The translations under genes and the position numbers were made by a program. A stretch of 6,282 bases of DNA from Aliitabrizicola sp031425325 (GTDB lineage Bacteria > Pseudomonadota > Alphaproteobacteria > Rhodobacterales > Rhodobacteraceae), in contig JANPJD010000075.1 in NCBI GenBank assembly GCA_031425325.1, positions 1 to 6,282 on the forward strand, in the 5' to 3' direction. A model generated the notes under the pieces. That model was not told where the DNA came from. It saw only the letters and a program-made list of their open reading frames with translations, and did no database searches. Below are positions 1 to 6,220 of the stretch, in pieces. How positions within the stretch are numbered: position 1 is the first letter of the stretch; each line of letters opens with the position of its first letter.

Positions 1-172
1 AACCGTCGATGTGGTCGAGCGTGGCATCGAGGACAACGTCCCCGCCGAGCACCAGTTGCACGCGCACCACTGGCTGATCCTGCATGGCCGCTACACCTGC
101 ATCGCGCGCAAGCCGAAATGCCCCGCCTGCCTGATCCGCGACCTTTGCCCCTACGAGGAGAAAATCCTGTGA
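1..172 (+). CDS. nth: Endonuclease III, C-terminal end (partial)
   Basis: Only the last 56 codons are present; the gene begins before the window and is read from base 2. Endonuclease III is a DNA glycosylase/AP lyase that removes oxidised pyrimidines in base excision repair. The visible part has the HHWLILHGRYTC block and then four cysteines spaced C-x6-C-x2-C-x5-C, the ligands of the family's [4Fe-4S] cluster, close to the known E. coli Nth C-terminus. The protein ends normally, seven residues after the last cysteine, so nothing suggests truncation at this end. Its TGA at 170-172 overlaps the GTG start of the next gene in a GTGA, implying co-transcription and translational coupling. The N-terminal half with the helix-hairpin-helix and catalytic Lys/Asp lies outside the window and cannot be assessed. 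Confidence 0.95.
   Translation, partial: TVDVVERGIEDNVPAEHQLHAHHWLILHGRYTCIARKPKCPACLIRDLCPYEEKIL
155..160 (+). promoter_or_regulatory. Shine-Dalgarno deciding the GTG start of the kinase
   Basis: The sequence GAGGAG lies 8 nt before the GTG at 169, inside the last codons of nth. No comparable site precedes the in-frame ATG at 118, which would add 17 residues encoded entirely within the nth coding sequence in another frame. The site therefore favours GTG 169 as the true start. Confidence 0.7.
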
Positions 173-1152
173 CTGGATATGCGGTTGTCGGCATTGGCAA
201 TGCCATCGTCGACGTGTTCAGCTCTGCCGATGATACCTTCCTTGACCTGATGGGCATCGAGAAGGGCATCATGCAACTGGTCGAGCGTGACCGGGGCGAG
301 CTGCTGTACGGCGCGATGCGCGAGCCTGTGCAGGCGCCGGGAGGTGCAGTTGCGAACACCTTGGCAGGACTAGGCAACCTTGGCCTCTCGACGGCTTTCA
401 TCGGGCGGGTGCATGACGACGCGCTGGGCCGGTTCTACGCGCGGGCCATGACCGACAACGGGACCGCCTTCGTCAATGCGCCGGTTGCGGGGGGCGACCT
501 TCCCACCTCGCGCTCGATGATCTTCGTCTCGCCCGACGGCGAGCGATCCATGAATACCTATCTCGGCATCTCGTCCGAACTTGGTCCCGACGACGTGGCC
601 GAGGATGTGGCGGGCGGGGCGGGGATTCTGTTCCTCGAGGGGTATCTGTACGACAAGCCGACCGGCAAGCAGGCGTTTGAGCGGGCGGCCCGGCTTTGCC
701 AGCAGAGCGGCGGACGGGCGGGCATCGCCCTCAGCGATCCGTTCTGCGTCGATCGGCACAGGGCCGACTTCCGCCGCCTCGTGCGCGACCTCGACTATGT
801 GATCGGCAATCAGCACGAGTGGGAGTCGCTGTACCAGACCGACCTCGACACTGCCCTCGATCAGGCGCGCCGCGACTCGGGTCTGGTCGTCTGCACCCGG
901 TCGGGTGACGATGTGATCCTGCTGCGCGGCGGCGAGCGGGCCGAAGTTCCGGTCCGGCGGGTCGTGCCTGTCGATGCGACGGGCGCGGGCGATCTGTTCG
1001 CGGCGGGTTTCCTCTATGGCCTCGCCACCGGCCAGTCGCTTGGCATCTCGGGCCGGATGGGCTGCGTCGCGGCGGCCGAGGTCATCAGTCATTTCGGCGC
1101 CCGTCCCGAGGCCGACCTTCAGGACCTGTTCCGCGCCGAAGGGCTGATCTGA
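169..1152 (+). CDS. PfkB-family kinase, adenosine kinase type
   Basis: A 327-residue ribokinase/PfkB-fold kinase, of usual family length. It probably phosphorylates adenosine to AMP with ATP in the cytosol (purine salvage), although a sugar substrate cannot be excluded from sequence. The N-terminus reads VVGIGNAIVDV (residues 6-16), with Asp15 where adenosine kinases bind the ribose. A glycine pair begins the GGAVANT motif at 58-64 (first PfkB signature region). The second PfkB signature, DATGAGD, is at 269-275; its GAGD forms the anion hole and Asp275 is the catalytic base. The GTG start at 169 is preferred over ATG 118 because it has a GAGGAG site 8 nt upstream and puts the first beta strand at the very N-terminus, as in the family. 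It overlaps nth by 4 nt, so the two are probably one operon. The nucleoside specificity is inferred from overall resemblance to alphaproteobacterial proteins annotated as adenosine kinase. Confidence 0.9.
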   Translation: MTGYAVVGIGNAIVDVFSSADDTFLDLMGIEKGIMQLVERDRGELLYGAMREPVQAPGGAVANTLAGLGNLGLSTAFIGRVHDDALGRFYARAMTDNGTAFVNAPVAGGDLPTSRSMIFVSPDGERSMNTYLGISSELGPDDVAEDVAGGAGILFLEGYLYDKPTGKQAFERAARLCQQSGGRAGIALSDPFCVDRHRADFRRLVRDLDYVIGNQHEWESLYQTDLDTALDQARRDSGLVVCTRSGDDVILLRGGERAEVPVRRVVPVDATGAGDLFAAGFLYGLATGQSLGISGRMGCVAAAEVISHFGARPEADLQDLFRAEGLI

Positions 1153-1161
1153 GGCAAGAAA

Positions 1162-1204
1162 GCGCAGCGCACCGCAAGCCAGCCGGGGAACCGAGGCGCA
1201 GCGC
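1162..1204 (+). repeat. 9-bp direct repeat in the kinase-glgX gap
   Basis: GCGCAGCGC occurs at 1162-1170 and again at 1196-1204, 34 bp start to start, close to three helical turns. Both copies lie in the 89-bp non-coding gap before glgX. Such spacing suits paired binding sites, but a short GC-rich repeat in a GC-rich genome can arise by chance. No function is assigned. Confidence 0.3.
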
Positions 1205-1210
1205 GCACGT

Positions 1211-1234
1211 TCGCCTTCGGAACAACCGAAGCGA
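1211..1234 (+). promoter_or_regulatory. Hairpin touching the glgX ribosome binding site
   Basis: TCGCCTTCGG at 1211-1220 can pair with CCGAAGCGA at 1226-1234: nine base pairs with one bulged C and a five-base AACAA loop. The 3' arm ends at the first base of the AGGA (1234-1237) that serves as the glgX Shine-Dalgarno, 4 nt before the ATG. No T-run follows, so it is not a standard intrinsic terminator of the upstream genes. It could tune glgX translation; that is inference. Confidence 0.4.
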
Positions 1235-1241
1235 GGACGCG

Positions 1242-3302
1242 ATGCTCGACCAGACCGGCCGCAAGACGGCTTTCGACCCTTCCCTCGCCCGCGCTGACAC
1301 GCTTGGCGCCACCCCGGACGCCGAGGGCACGAACTTCGCGCTCTGTTCCGACCATGCGACCCGCGTGGAGCTGTGCCTCTACAACGAGAGCGGCAGCACC
1401 GAGACGGCCCGGTTCGACCTGCCCGAGATGCAGGGCGGCGTGTGGTACGGTTGGCTGCCGAAGATCGGTCCCGGTCAGGTCTATGGCTATCGCGTCCACG
1501 GCCCCCATGCGCCCGAAGAGGGGCATCGCTTTAACCCGGCGAAACTTCTGCTCGACCCCTATGCGCGCGAAATCCGGGGTGCGCTTGCCTGGAACGAGGC
1601 GGTGTTCGGCTATCCCGTCGGCGGCAGCGACCTTGATCTCGACACGCGCGACTCGGCTCCCTTCATGCCCAAATCGGTCGTGGCCGACCCCGCCTTTGAC
1701 TGGGAGGCGGACAAGGCCCTCGCGCATCGCTGGGAAGACACTGTGATCTACGAGGCCCATGTGAAGGGCATGACGATGCGCCATCCGCGCGTGCCGGAGG
1801 ACGAGCGCGGGACGTTCCGCGGCCTCGCCTCGCAGCCGGTTATTGACCATCTGCACAGGATCGGGGCGACGGCGATTGAACTTCTGCCGGTGCATTTCTT
1901 TCTTCAGGACCAGCATCTGACCGACAAGGGGCTGTCGAACTACTGGGGTTACAATTCGCTCGGCTTCTTTGCTCCCTATGCGCCCTACCTGAAGACCGGC
2001 CGCATCCGCGAGGTGAAAGAGGCGGTGCGCCACTTTCACGCCGCCGGGATCGAAGTCATCCTTGATGTCGTCTATAACCACACCGCCGAGGGCAGCGAGC
2101 TTGGGCCGACGCTGTCCTTCCGGGGCATCGACAATGCCAGCTACTATCTTCTCTCGGACAATCGCCGCCATTGCTTCGACACGACGGGCTGCGGCAACAC
2201 GCTCAACATCGCGCATCCAATGGTGCTGCGGATGGTGCTCGATTCGCTGCGCTACTGGGTGCAGGTCTGCCATGTCGACGGCTTCCGCTTCGACCTTGCC
2301 TCGACCCTGGGCCGCGAGTCGTCGGGGTTCGAGCGCGAGGGGGCTTTCCTCGCGGCGCTGCGGCAGGACCCGGTGCTGTCGTCGGTCAAGTTGATCGCCG
2401 AGCCCTGGGACATCGGCGAGGGCGGCTATCAGGTCGGCGGCTTCCCCTGGCCCTTCCGCGAGTGGAACGACAAGTTCCGCGACGATACCCGCGCCTTCTG
2501 GCGGCGCGATCCGGGGCAGGTGCCGCGTCTGTCGCAGCGGCTGCTGGGCTCGCCGACGCAGTTCGACCATTCGAGGCGACCCGCGACCACCTCGGTGAAC
2601 TTCATCGCCGCCCATGATGGTTTCACCGTTTGGGATACGGTCAGCTACAACGACAAGCACAACGACGCGAATGGCGAGGACGGCGCCGACGGGCACAGCC
2701 ACAACCTGTCGCACAACCTGGGGGCCGAGGGGCCGACCGACGATCCGGGCATCCTCGCCGCCCGAACCCGGCGGGCCAAGGCGACGCTCGCCACCCTTCT
2801 TCTGTCGCAGGGCGTGCCGATGCTGCTTGGCGGCGATGAAATCGGCCAGACGCAGGACGGCAACAACAACGCTTATTGCCAGGACAACGAAACGGCCTGG
2901 CTCGACTGGGCCTTGGCCCGTGACGACCTGACCGATGCGGTGGCGGCCTTGACCGCGTTCCGCCGCGAGGCCCTGCTCTCCAGCCCCCGGTTCGGTCGTG
3001 CTGTGGGTGAGGGCAGCGGCCCCACCCCCGAGGTTACCTGGCTGCACCCCGAGGGTCGCGAGATGACCGACGCCGATTGGGCCGACGCCGACCTTGGGTG
3101 TTTCGGATTGCGGATGGTCCGGCAAGGGGCACCCGACCTGCTGCTGCTTCTCAACCGGGGCGACGAGACGGGCTTTACCTTGCCGGACGGCGAATGGCGG
3201 CGTCGCATCGACACCAGCGGCGATGGCGTTGCCTGCGATGATGCAGTCGGGGGCCGGATCGTCATGGGTTGGCAGTCGGTCGTCGCGCTTCTGGCGGACT
3301 AG
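1242..3302 (+). CDS. glgX: Glycogen debranching enzyme GlgX (GH13)
   Basis: A complete 686-residue enzyme, near the family length (E. coli GlgX is about 657). It hydrolyses alpha-1,6 branch stubs left on glycogen after phosphorylase trimming, releasing short maltodextrins in the cytosol. Domains in order: N-terminal CBM48-like beta domain (about 15-110, containing VYGYRVHGP), the GH13 catalytic barrel (about 165-560) and a C-terminal beta domain (about 580-686). Conserved region I is DVVYNH at 275-280. The nucleophile is Asp351 in GFRFDLAS, the acid/base Glu387 in AEPWDIGEGGY, and the transition-state stabiliser Asp459 in AAHDGFT. Their spacing, 36 and 72 residues, closely matches E. coli (336, 371, 443). 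The LLGGDEIGQTQDGNNNAYCQ block is typical of GlgX and bacterial isoamylase-type enzymes. ATG 1242 has AGGA 4 nt upstream. No other glycogen gene is in the window. The TAG overlaps the stop of the convergent sulfotransferase gene. Confidence 0.96.
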   Translation: MLDQTGRKTAFDPSLARADTLGATPDAEGTNFALCSDHATRVELCLYNESGSTETARFDLPEMQGGVWYGWLPKIGPGQVYGYRVHGPHAPEEGHRFNPAKLLLDPYAREIRGALAWNEAVFGYPVGGSDLDLDTRDSAPFMPKSVVADPAFDWEADKALAHRWEDTVIYEAHVKGMTMRHPRVPEDERGTFRGLASQPVIDHLHRIGATAIELLPVHFFLQDQHLTDKGLSNYWGYNSLGFFAPYAPYLKTGRIREVKEAVRHFHAAGIEVILDVVYNHTAEGSELGPTLSFRGIDNASYYLLSDNRRHCFDTTGCGNTLNIAHPMVLRMVLDSLRYWVQVCHVDGFRFDLASTLGRESSGFEREGAFLAALRQDPVLSSVKLIAEPWDIGEGGYQVGGFPWPFREWNDKFRDDTRAFWRRDPGQVPRLSQRLLGSPTQFDHSRRPATTSVNFIAAHDGFTVWDTVSYNDKHNDANGEDGADGHSHNLSHNLGAEGPTDDPGILAARTRRAKATLATLLLSQGVPMLLGGDEIGQTQDGNNNAYCQDNETAWLDWALARDDLTDAVAALTAFRREALLSSPRFGRAVGEGSGPTPEVTWLHPEGREMTDADWADADLGCFGLRMVRQGAPDLLLLLNRGDETGFTLPDGEWRRRIDTSGDGVACDDAVGGRIVMGWQSVVALLAD

Positions 3303-4117
3303 TCGCCGAGTTTCGCGTGAACCTCGGGCAGGTCCACCTCGCCAGTGGGCTTACCGTTGGCGGGGTTCTCGAAGTCGTAGCGGAACAGCCGAAAATCGCG
3401 GTGATAGATCTCCCACATCAGGTGCATCGACAGATCATCGAAATAGGCCTCGACCGGATGCGCCCGCTTCGGCCCGTGCCCCTCGCTTTCGTTGAAGCGA
3501 GGGATGGCGGACAGATCGACCGCGTGGGGAACGGAAACCCGGTCGAGCACGCCCTGCATCCCGGCGTCGAACGCCTCGGTGTGGAAGATGCGATCGTAAC
3601 GCCCGCCGTTTACGATGTAGGTCGAAACGTGGCCCGCAATGGACGACCAGTGGATGTCGGGCTCCATCGGTTTCTTCCAGCGGATCGTGTCTCGCGCGAA
3701 AAGCAGGAAACGACGAAAGCTCGCAACTTGATCGAACTCGGCCTGGCCATCCTCGCCGCCGACCTCGATCCCGTATTTCTGCGCGAGGGTCGGCACGAGA
3801 TTTCCGCGATAGCGTTTGCCGTTCCGCTGGACGCCGCAGATCTTGTCGAAAAAGCTCGACAGGATGCGGCTGTAGGGGTTCCGCACGCAGGTAAAGGCAA
3901 AGGACGCGCGCCCCTTCACCGTGCGCTCGATCACAGGTTGGCTGGCCTCGAAGGCCCATTTGTGCAGACCCGTGGTTGCATCGTGGATGTCGCCGTCGAA
4001 GAACCTGCCATGATCGGAAAAGTACATGATCTGCCCGATCGTCGAGCAGGCGCATTTCGGCACCACCCGGTAGACCATGCTTTCGCTTTGCGTCATCCAG
4101 GTTCCGGGAAACCCCAT
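3299..4117 (-). CDS. Sulfotransferase family 2 protein (PAPS-dependent)
   Basis: A 272-residue protein resembling the Sulfotransfer_2 (carbohydrate sulfotransferase) family, which transfers sulfate from PAPS to a hydroxyl, usually on a glycan. The 5'-phosphosulfate loop is VVPKCACSTI (18-27), with Lys21 and Ser25/Thr26 placed to hold the phosphate. The 3'-phosphate site is VRNPYSRILSSFF (78-90), with Arg79 and Ser87 as the expected contacts. No signal peptide or membrane segment is seen, so it looks cytosolic. ATG 4117 is chosen because GGAG (4130-4127) lies 9 nt upstream; Met8 and Met14 are alternatives and both keep the PAPS loop. It diverges from the GT14 glycosyltransferase gene across 146 bp, which suggests a shared role in modifying a surface glycan. 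Its stop shares CTAG with the glgX stop. The family is clear; the acceptor is unknown, and lipid or protein acceptors remain possible. Confidence 0.88.
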   Translation of the reverse strand: MGFPGTWMTQSESMVYRVVPKCACSTIGQIMYFSDHGRFFDGDIHDATTGLHKWAFEASQPVIERTVKGRASFAFTCVRNPYSRILSSFFDKICGVQRNGKRYRGNLVPTLAQKYGIEVGGEDGQAEFDQVASFRRFLLFARDTIRWKKPMEPDIHWSSIAGHVSTYIVNGGRYDRIFHTEAFDAGMQGVLDRVSVPHAVDLSAIPRFNESEGHGPKRAHPVEAYFDDLSMHLMWEIYHRDFRLFRYDFENPANGKPTGEVDLPEVHAKLGD

Positions 4118-4174
4118 TCAACTCGTCTCCACCGCCCGCAGGCAAGGCACCCGTGGCATCACCGAACCCATCAC

Positions 4175-4203
4175 AGAAAAGCAAACGAACTCTGTCTTTT
4201 CAA
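4175..4203 (-). promoter_or_regulatory. Possible promoter of the sulfotransferase gene
   Basis: On the minus strand, TTGAAA (4203-4198) matches the -35 consensus at five of six positions. A 17-bp spacer follows, then TTTTCT (4180-4175), a weak -10 (three of six) directly preceded by TGC as in extended -10 elements. A start near 4168 would give a leader of about 50 nt. The match is by eye only. Confidence 0.3.
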
Positions 4204-4211
4204 TGACAGAG
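4190..4211. repeat. 7-bp inverted repeat in divergent promoter region
   Basis: CTCTGTC (4190-4196) and GACAGAG (4205-4211) are perfect inverted copies separated by 8 bp. A second, smaller one follows at once: ATTGC (4213-4217) and GCAAT (4224-4228), 6 bp apart. Both lie in an AT-rich island (4171-4230, 25 G/C in 60 bases) between divergent genes in an otherwise GC-rich window. The first brackets the possible -35 elements of both genes, so a regulator binding here could control both. No known operator was recognised. Confidence 0.45.
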
Positions 4212-4231
4212 AATTGCGCGTAAGCAATCAG
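4203..4231 (+). promoter_or_regulatory. Possible promoter of the GT14 gene
   Basis: ATGACA (4203-4208) matches the TTGACA -35 consensus at five of six positions. A 17-bp spacer leads to AATCAG (4226-4231), a poor -10. It sits back to back with the possible minus-strand -35 inside the same inverted repeat. A start near 4238 would leave a leader of about 26 nt, which includes the weak AGGA at 4250-4253, 10 nt before the ATG. Confidence 0.25.
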
Positions 4232-4263
4232 GGCCCAGGACCGGGCATCAGGATACGCCCCGC

Positions 4264-5841
4264 ATGGCGACCATCGCCTATGTCCTGCTCTGTCACAAAG
4301 ACCCCGAAGGCGTCGTCGCGCAGGCCCTGCGGCTGACGGCGGCGGGCGATGTCGTCTCGATCCATCTCGATGCGCGTGCGGGCGCGGACGATCAGGCGAT
4401 CCTGCAGCACGCGCTTTCGGACAACCCCTCTGTCGTTTTCGCACGGCGGCGGGTCCGCTGCGGCTGGGGCGAGTGGTCGCTGGTCGCGGCCACGCTTTCC
4501 GCCCTCGACGCCGCCCTAGACGCCTTTCCGCAGGCGACGCACTTCTATCTGATCTCGGGCGACTGCATGCCGATCAAGTCGGCCGAGCACATCCGCGCTG
4601 CGCTGGATCGTCGGGACGTCGATTACATCGACACGCGCGACTTCTTCTCGACCGATTGGATCAAGGCGGGCATCCGCGAGGAACGCCTGATCTATCGCCA
4701 CGTATTCAACGAACGTCGGCATAAGGCGCTTTTCTATGCCTCGATCCGCCTGCAGCAGCGGCTTGGCCTGACCCGTCGCATTCCCGCAGACCTTTCCATC
4801 CGCATCGGCAGCCAGTGGTGGTGCCTGCGCCGCAGCACGGTCGAGGCGATCCGCGCCTTCTGCCGCGCCCGGCGCGATGTGGTGCGATTCTTCCGCCGCA
4901 CATGGATACCCGACGAGACGTTTTTCCAGACGCTCGTGCCGCATCTGGTGCCAAGGACCGCGATCGAGGCGCGGACGCCCACCTTCCTGATCTTTTCCGA
5001 CTACGGCATTCCCGTCACCTTCCACGAGGATCACTACGACCTTCTTCTGGGACAGGACTACTTCTTCGCCCGCAAGATCTCGGCCAACGCCGTCACGCTG
5101 CGGGACCGGCTGGGTCAGCTTTACCTCGAGGAGGGCCGGGTCTTTCCCACCTCGGACGAAGGCCGCCATATGCACGGGTTCCTGACCCGCCGGGGCCGGA
5201 TCGGTCGCCGCTTCGCCCCGAGGATGTGGGAAGCAGGCTCGGCCATCGGGCGCGACCGACAGTTGATGGTGGTGGCCTGCAAGAAGTGGCACGTCGCGAA
5301 GCGTCTTGTCGCGCGCATCAATGCCGTGACCGGCTTGCAGACGGTCGACTACCTGTTCGACGAGGCGGCGACAGCCCTGCCGGACCTTGGCGGGATCGAG
5401 ACGTCACTGGAAAAACGCGGGCAGCACCCGAGCGCGGTGCTGTCCCTGCTGTTCGACCACTGGGAAACGGACCGGCTGGTCATCTGCGTCGATCCGTCAG
5501 ACACAAAGCGCCTTGCGGACTTCGCTTCGGACCCGGCATCGACCCGTCTGCTGGATGTGGCCTGCGAGATGGATGACGGCTATCTTCTGGGCCATGCCAG
5601 GCGCATCGGGATCGTCAGCGATCAGACTCCGTCGGGCGTTCTCGCGCGGCTTCTGCCCGCCATCCGAGAGGATATGCGTCACGAGCGCGACCGTCTGCGC
5701 GACGTGGGCTTTGCGCCGCTGTATCGCATGTGTGAACGTGCTGCTGTCGACGACAATGCGGCGGCTCTCGCAGGGTTTCTGGGCCTTCCCTTGTCCGAGG
5801 CGCTGAAGTCTGCCGCTTCCGCCCACCTGTTCATGGATTGA
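4264..5841 (+). CDS. GT14 branching-type glycosyltransferase with C-terminal unknown domain
   Basis: A 525-residue protein in two parts. Residues 1-280 match the core-2/I-branching (Branch, GT14) family, whose members add GlcNAc or xylose from UDP-sugars to a glycan. Visible family landmarks are LLCHKDP near the N-terminus, WGEWSLVAATL from 68, YLISGDCMPIKS with Asp100, SQWW at 183-186, PDETFFQT with Glu218 (position of the catalytic Glu in this fold) and FARK at 268-271. Residues about 330-525 form a separate mixed alpha/beta domain, beginning LMVVACKKWHVAKR, that I cannot assign; I recall Rhodobacterales GT14 proteins with a domain named DUF5928, and this may be it. There is no signal peptide or transmembrane helix, so unlike the eukaryotic Golgi enzymes it looks cytosolic. 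No in-frame start exists between the stop at 4204 and ATG 4264. It diverges from the sulfotransferase gene and leads into the HIT gene by 4 nt. Donor and acceptor are unknown. Confidence 0.87.
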   Translation: MATIAYVLLCHKDPEGVVAQALRLTAAGDVVSIHLDARAGADDQAILQHALSDNPSVVFARRRVRCGWGEWSLVAATLSALDAALDAFPQATHFYLISGDCMPIKSAEHIRAALDRRDVDYIDTRDFFSTDWIKAGIREERLIYRHVFNERRHKALFYASIRLQQRLGLTRRIPADLSIRIGSQWWCLRRSTVEAIRAFCRARRDVVRFFRRTWIPDETFFQTLVPHLVPRTAIEARTPTFLIFSDYGIPVTFHEDHYDLLLGQDYFFARKISANAVTLRDRLGQLYLEEGRVFPTSDEGRHMHGFLTRRGRIGRRFAPRMWEAGSAIGRDRQLMVVACKKWHVAKRLVARINAVTGLQTVDYLFDEAATALPDLGGIETSLEKRGQHPSAVLSLLFDHWETDRLVICVDPSDTKRLADFASDPASTRLLDVACEMDDGYLLGHARRIGIVSDQTPSGVLARLLPAIREDMRHERDRLRDVGFAPLYRMCERAAVDDNAAALAGFLGLPLSEALKSAASAHLFMD

Positions 5842-5845
5842 TCCG

Positions 5846-6220
5846 ATGCCCCAGACCTATGACGACCAGAACATCTTCGCCCGCATCCTGCGCGGCGAGA
5901 TCCCCAACCGCACCATCCTCGAGACTGAGCATACGCTGGCCTTTCACGACATCCGACCGCATGCGCCCCAGCATGCGCTGGTGATCCCCAAGGGCCGCTA
6001 TGCGACCTTCGACGAGTTCGCGGAACAGGCCACGGCCGAGGAGCTGGTCGACTTTCACCGGACGGCTGCGCGCGTCTGCTCGCTCCTGGGCGTGCGGCCC
6101 GCCGAGGGGGGCGCGGGCTTTCGTGTCATCGCGAACGCGGGGCCCGACAGCAATCAGGAAGTGCCGCACTATCACCTGCACATCCTGGGCGGCCGCAACC
6201 TGGGGGCATTGCTGCCCTAG
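5846..6220 (+). CDS. HIT-family nucleotide hydrolase (HINT-like)
   Basis: A 124-residue histidine-triad protein, the usual length for bacterial HINT-type members, which hydrolyse AMP-linked substrates such as adenosine phosphoramidates in the cytosol. The N-terminus has NIFARILRGEIP, the classic HIT opening. The triad HYHLHIL gives His108, His110 and His112, with His110 the expected nucleophile, and is followed by the LGGRNLGALLP tail. The central LVIPKGRYATF block corresponds to the IPK motif of the family. The ATG lies 4 nt after the glycosyltransferase stop. Upstream there is only a weak GGA at 5835-5837, so translation probably depends on coupling to the gene before it. Its TAG lies in a CTAG that also forms a minus-strand stop. 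Physiological substrate is unknown. Confidence 0.93.
   Translation: MPQTYDDQNIFARILRGEIPNRTILETEHTLAFHDIRPHAPQHALVIPKGRYATFDEFAEQATAEELVDFHRTAARVCSLLGVRPAEGGAGFRVIANAGPDSNQEVPHYHLHILGGRNLGALLP

Noticed and set aside
118..168. ATG 118 as the kinase start.
   Set aside because: The extra 17 residues (rich in P and R) are nth coding sequence read in another frame, while GTG 169 has a good Shine-Dalgarno and fits the family N-terminus.
370..1092. A 240-codon minus-strand frame opposite the kinase gene.
   Set aside because: It is antisense to the PfkB signatures, with compositionally biased translation and no motif.
1119..3125. A 668-codon open frame on the minus strand opposite glgX.
   Set aside because: It lies antisense to a gene with intact catalytic motifs. 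Its translation is a low-complexity mix rich in R, A, G, V and H with no recognisable domain, as expected for an antisense frame opposite G/C-rich third positions.
3306..3327. CCGAG/CTCGG inverted repeat just past the glgX stop, considered as a terminator.
   Set aside because: The stem is only 5 bp with a 12-base loop and no T-run, and it lies within the sulfotransferase coding sequence.
4203..4223. A six-codon frame (MTENCA) in the divergent gap, considered as a leader peptide.
   Set aside because: It has no ribosome site, starts inside the putative -35 element, and lacks the repeated regulatory codons of attenuators.
3269..4336. A 355-codon plus-strand frame opposite the sulfotransferase gene.
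   Set aside because: It overlaps the end of glgX, the whole sulfotransferase gene, the divergent control region and the start of the GT14 gene. It shows no domain, while the minus-strand frame has clear PAPS-binding motifs.
4516..5292. A 258-codon minus-strand frame opposite the GT14 gene.
   Set aside because: It is antisense to conserved GT14 motifs, with no recognisable protein features.
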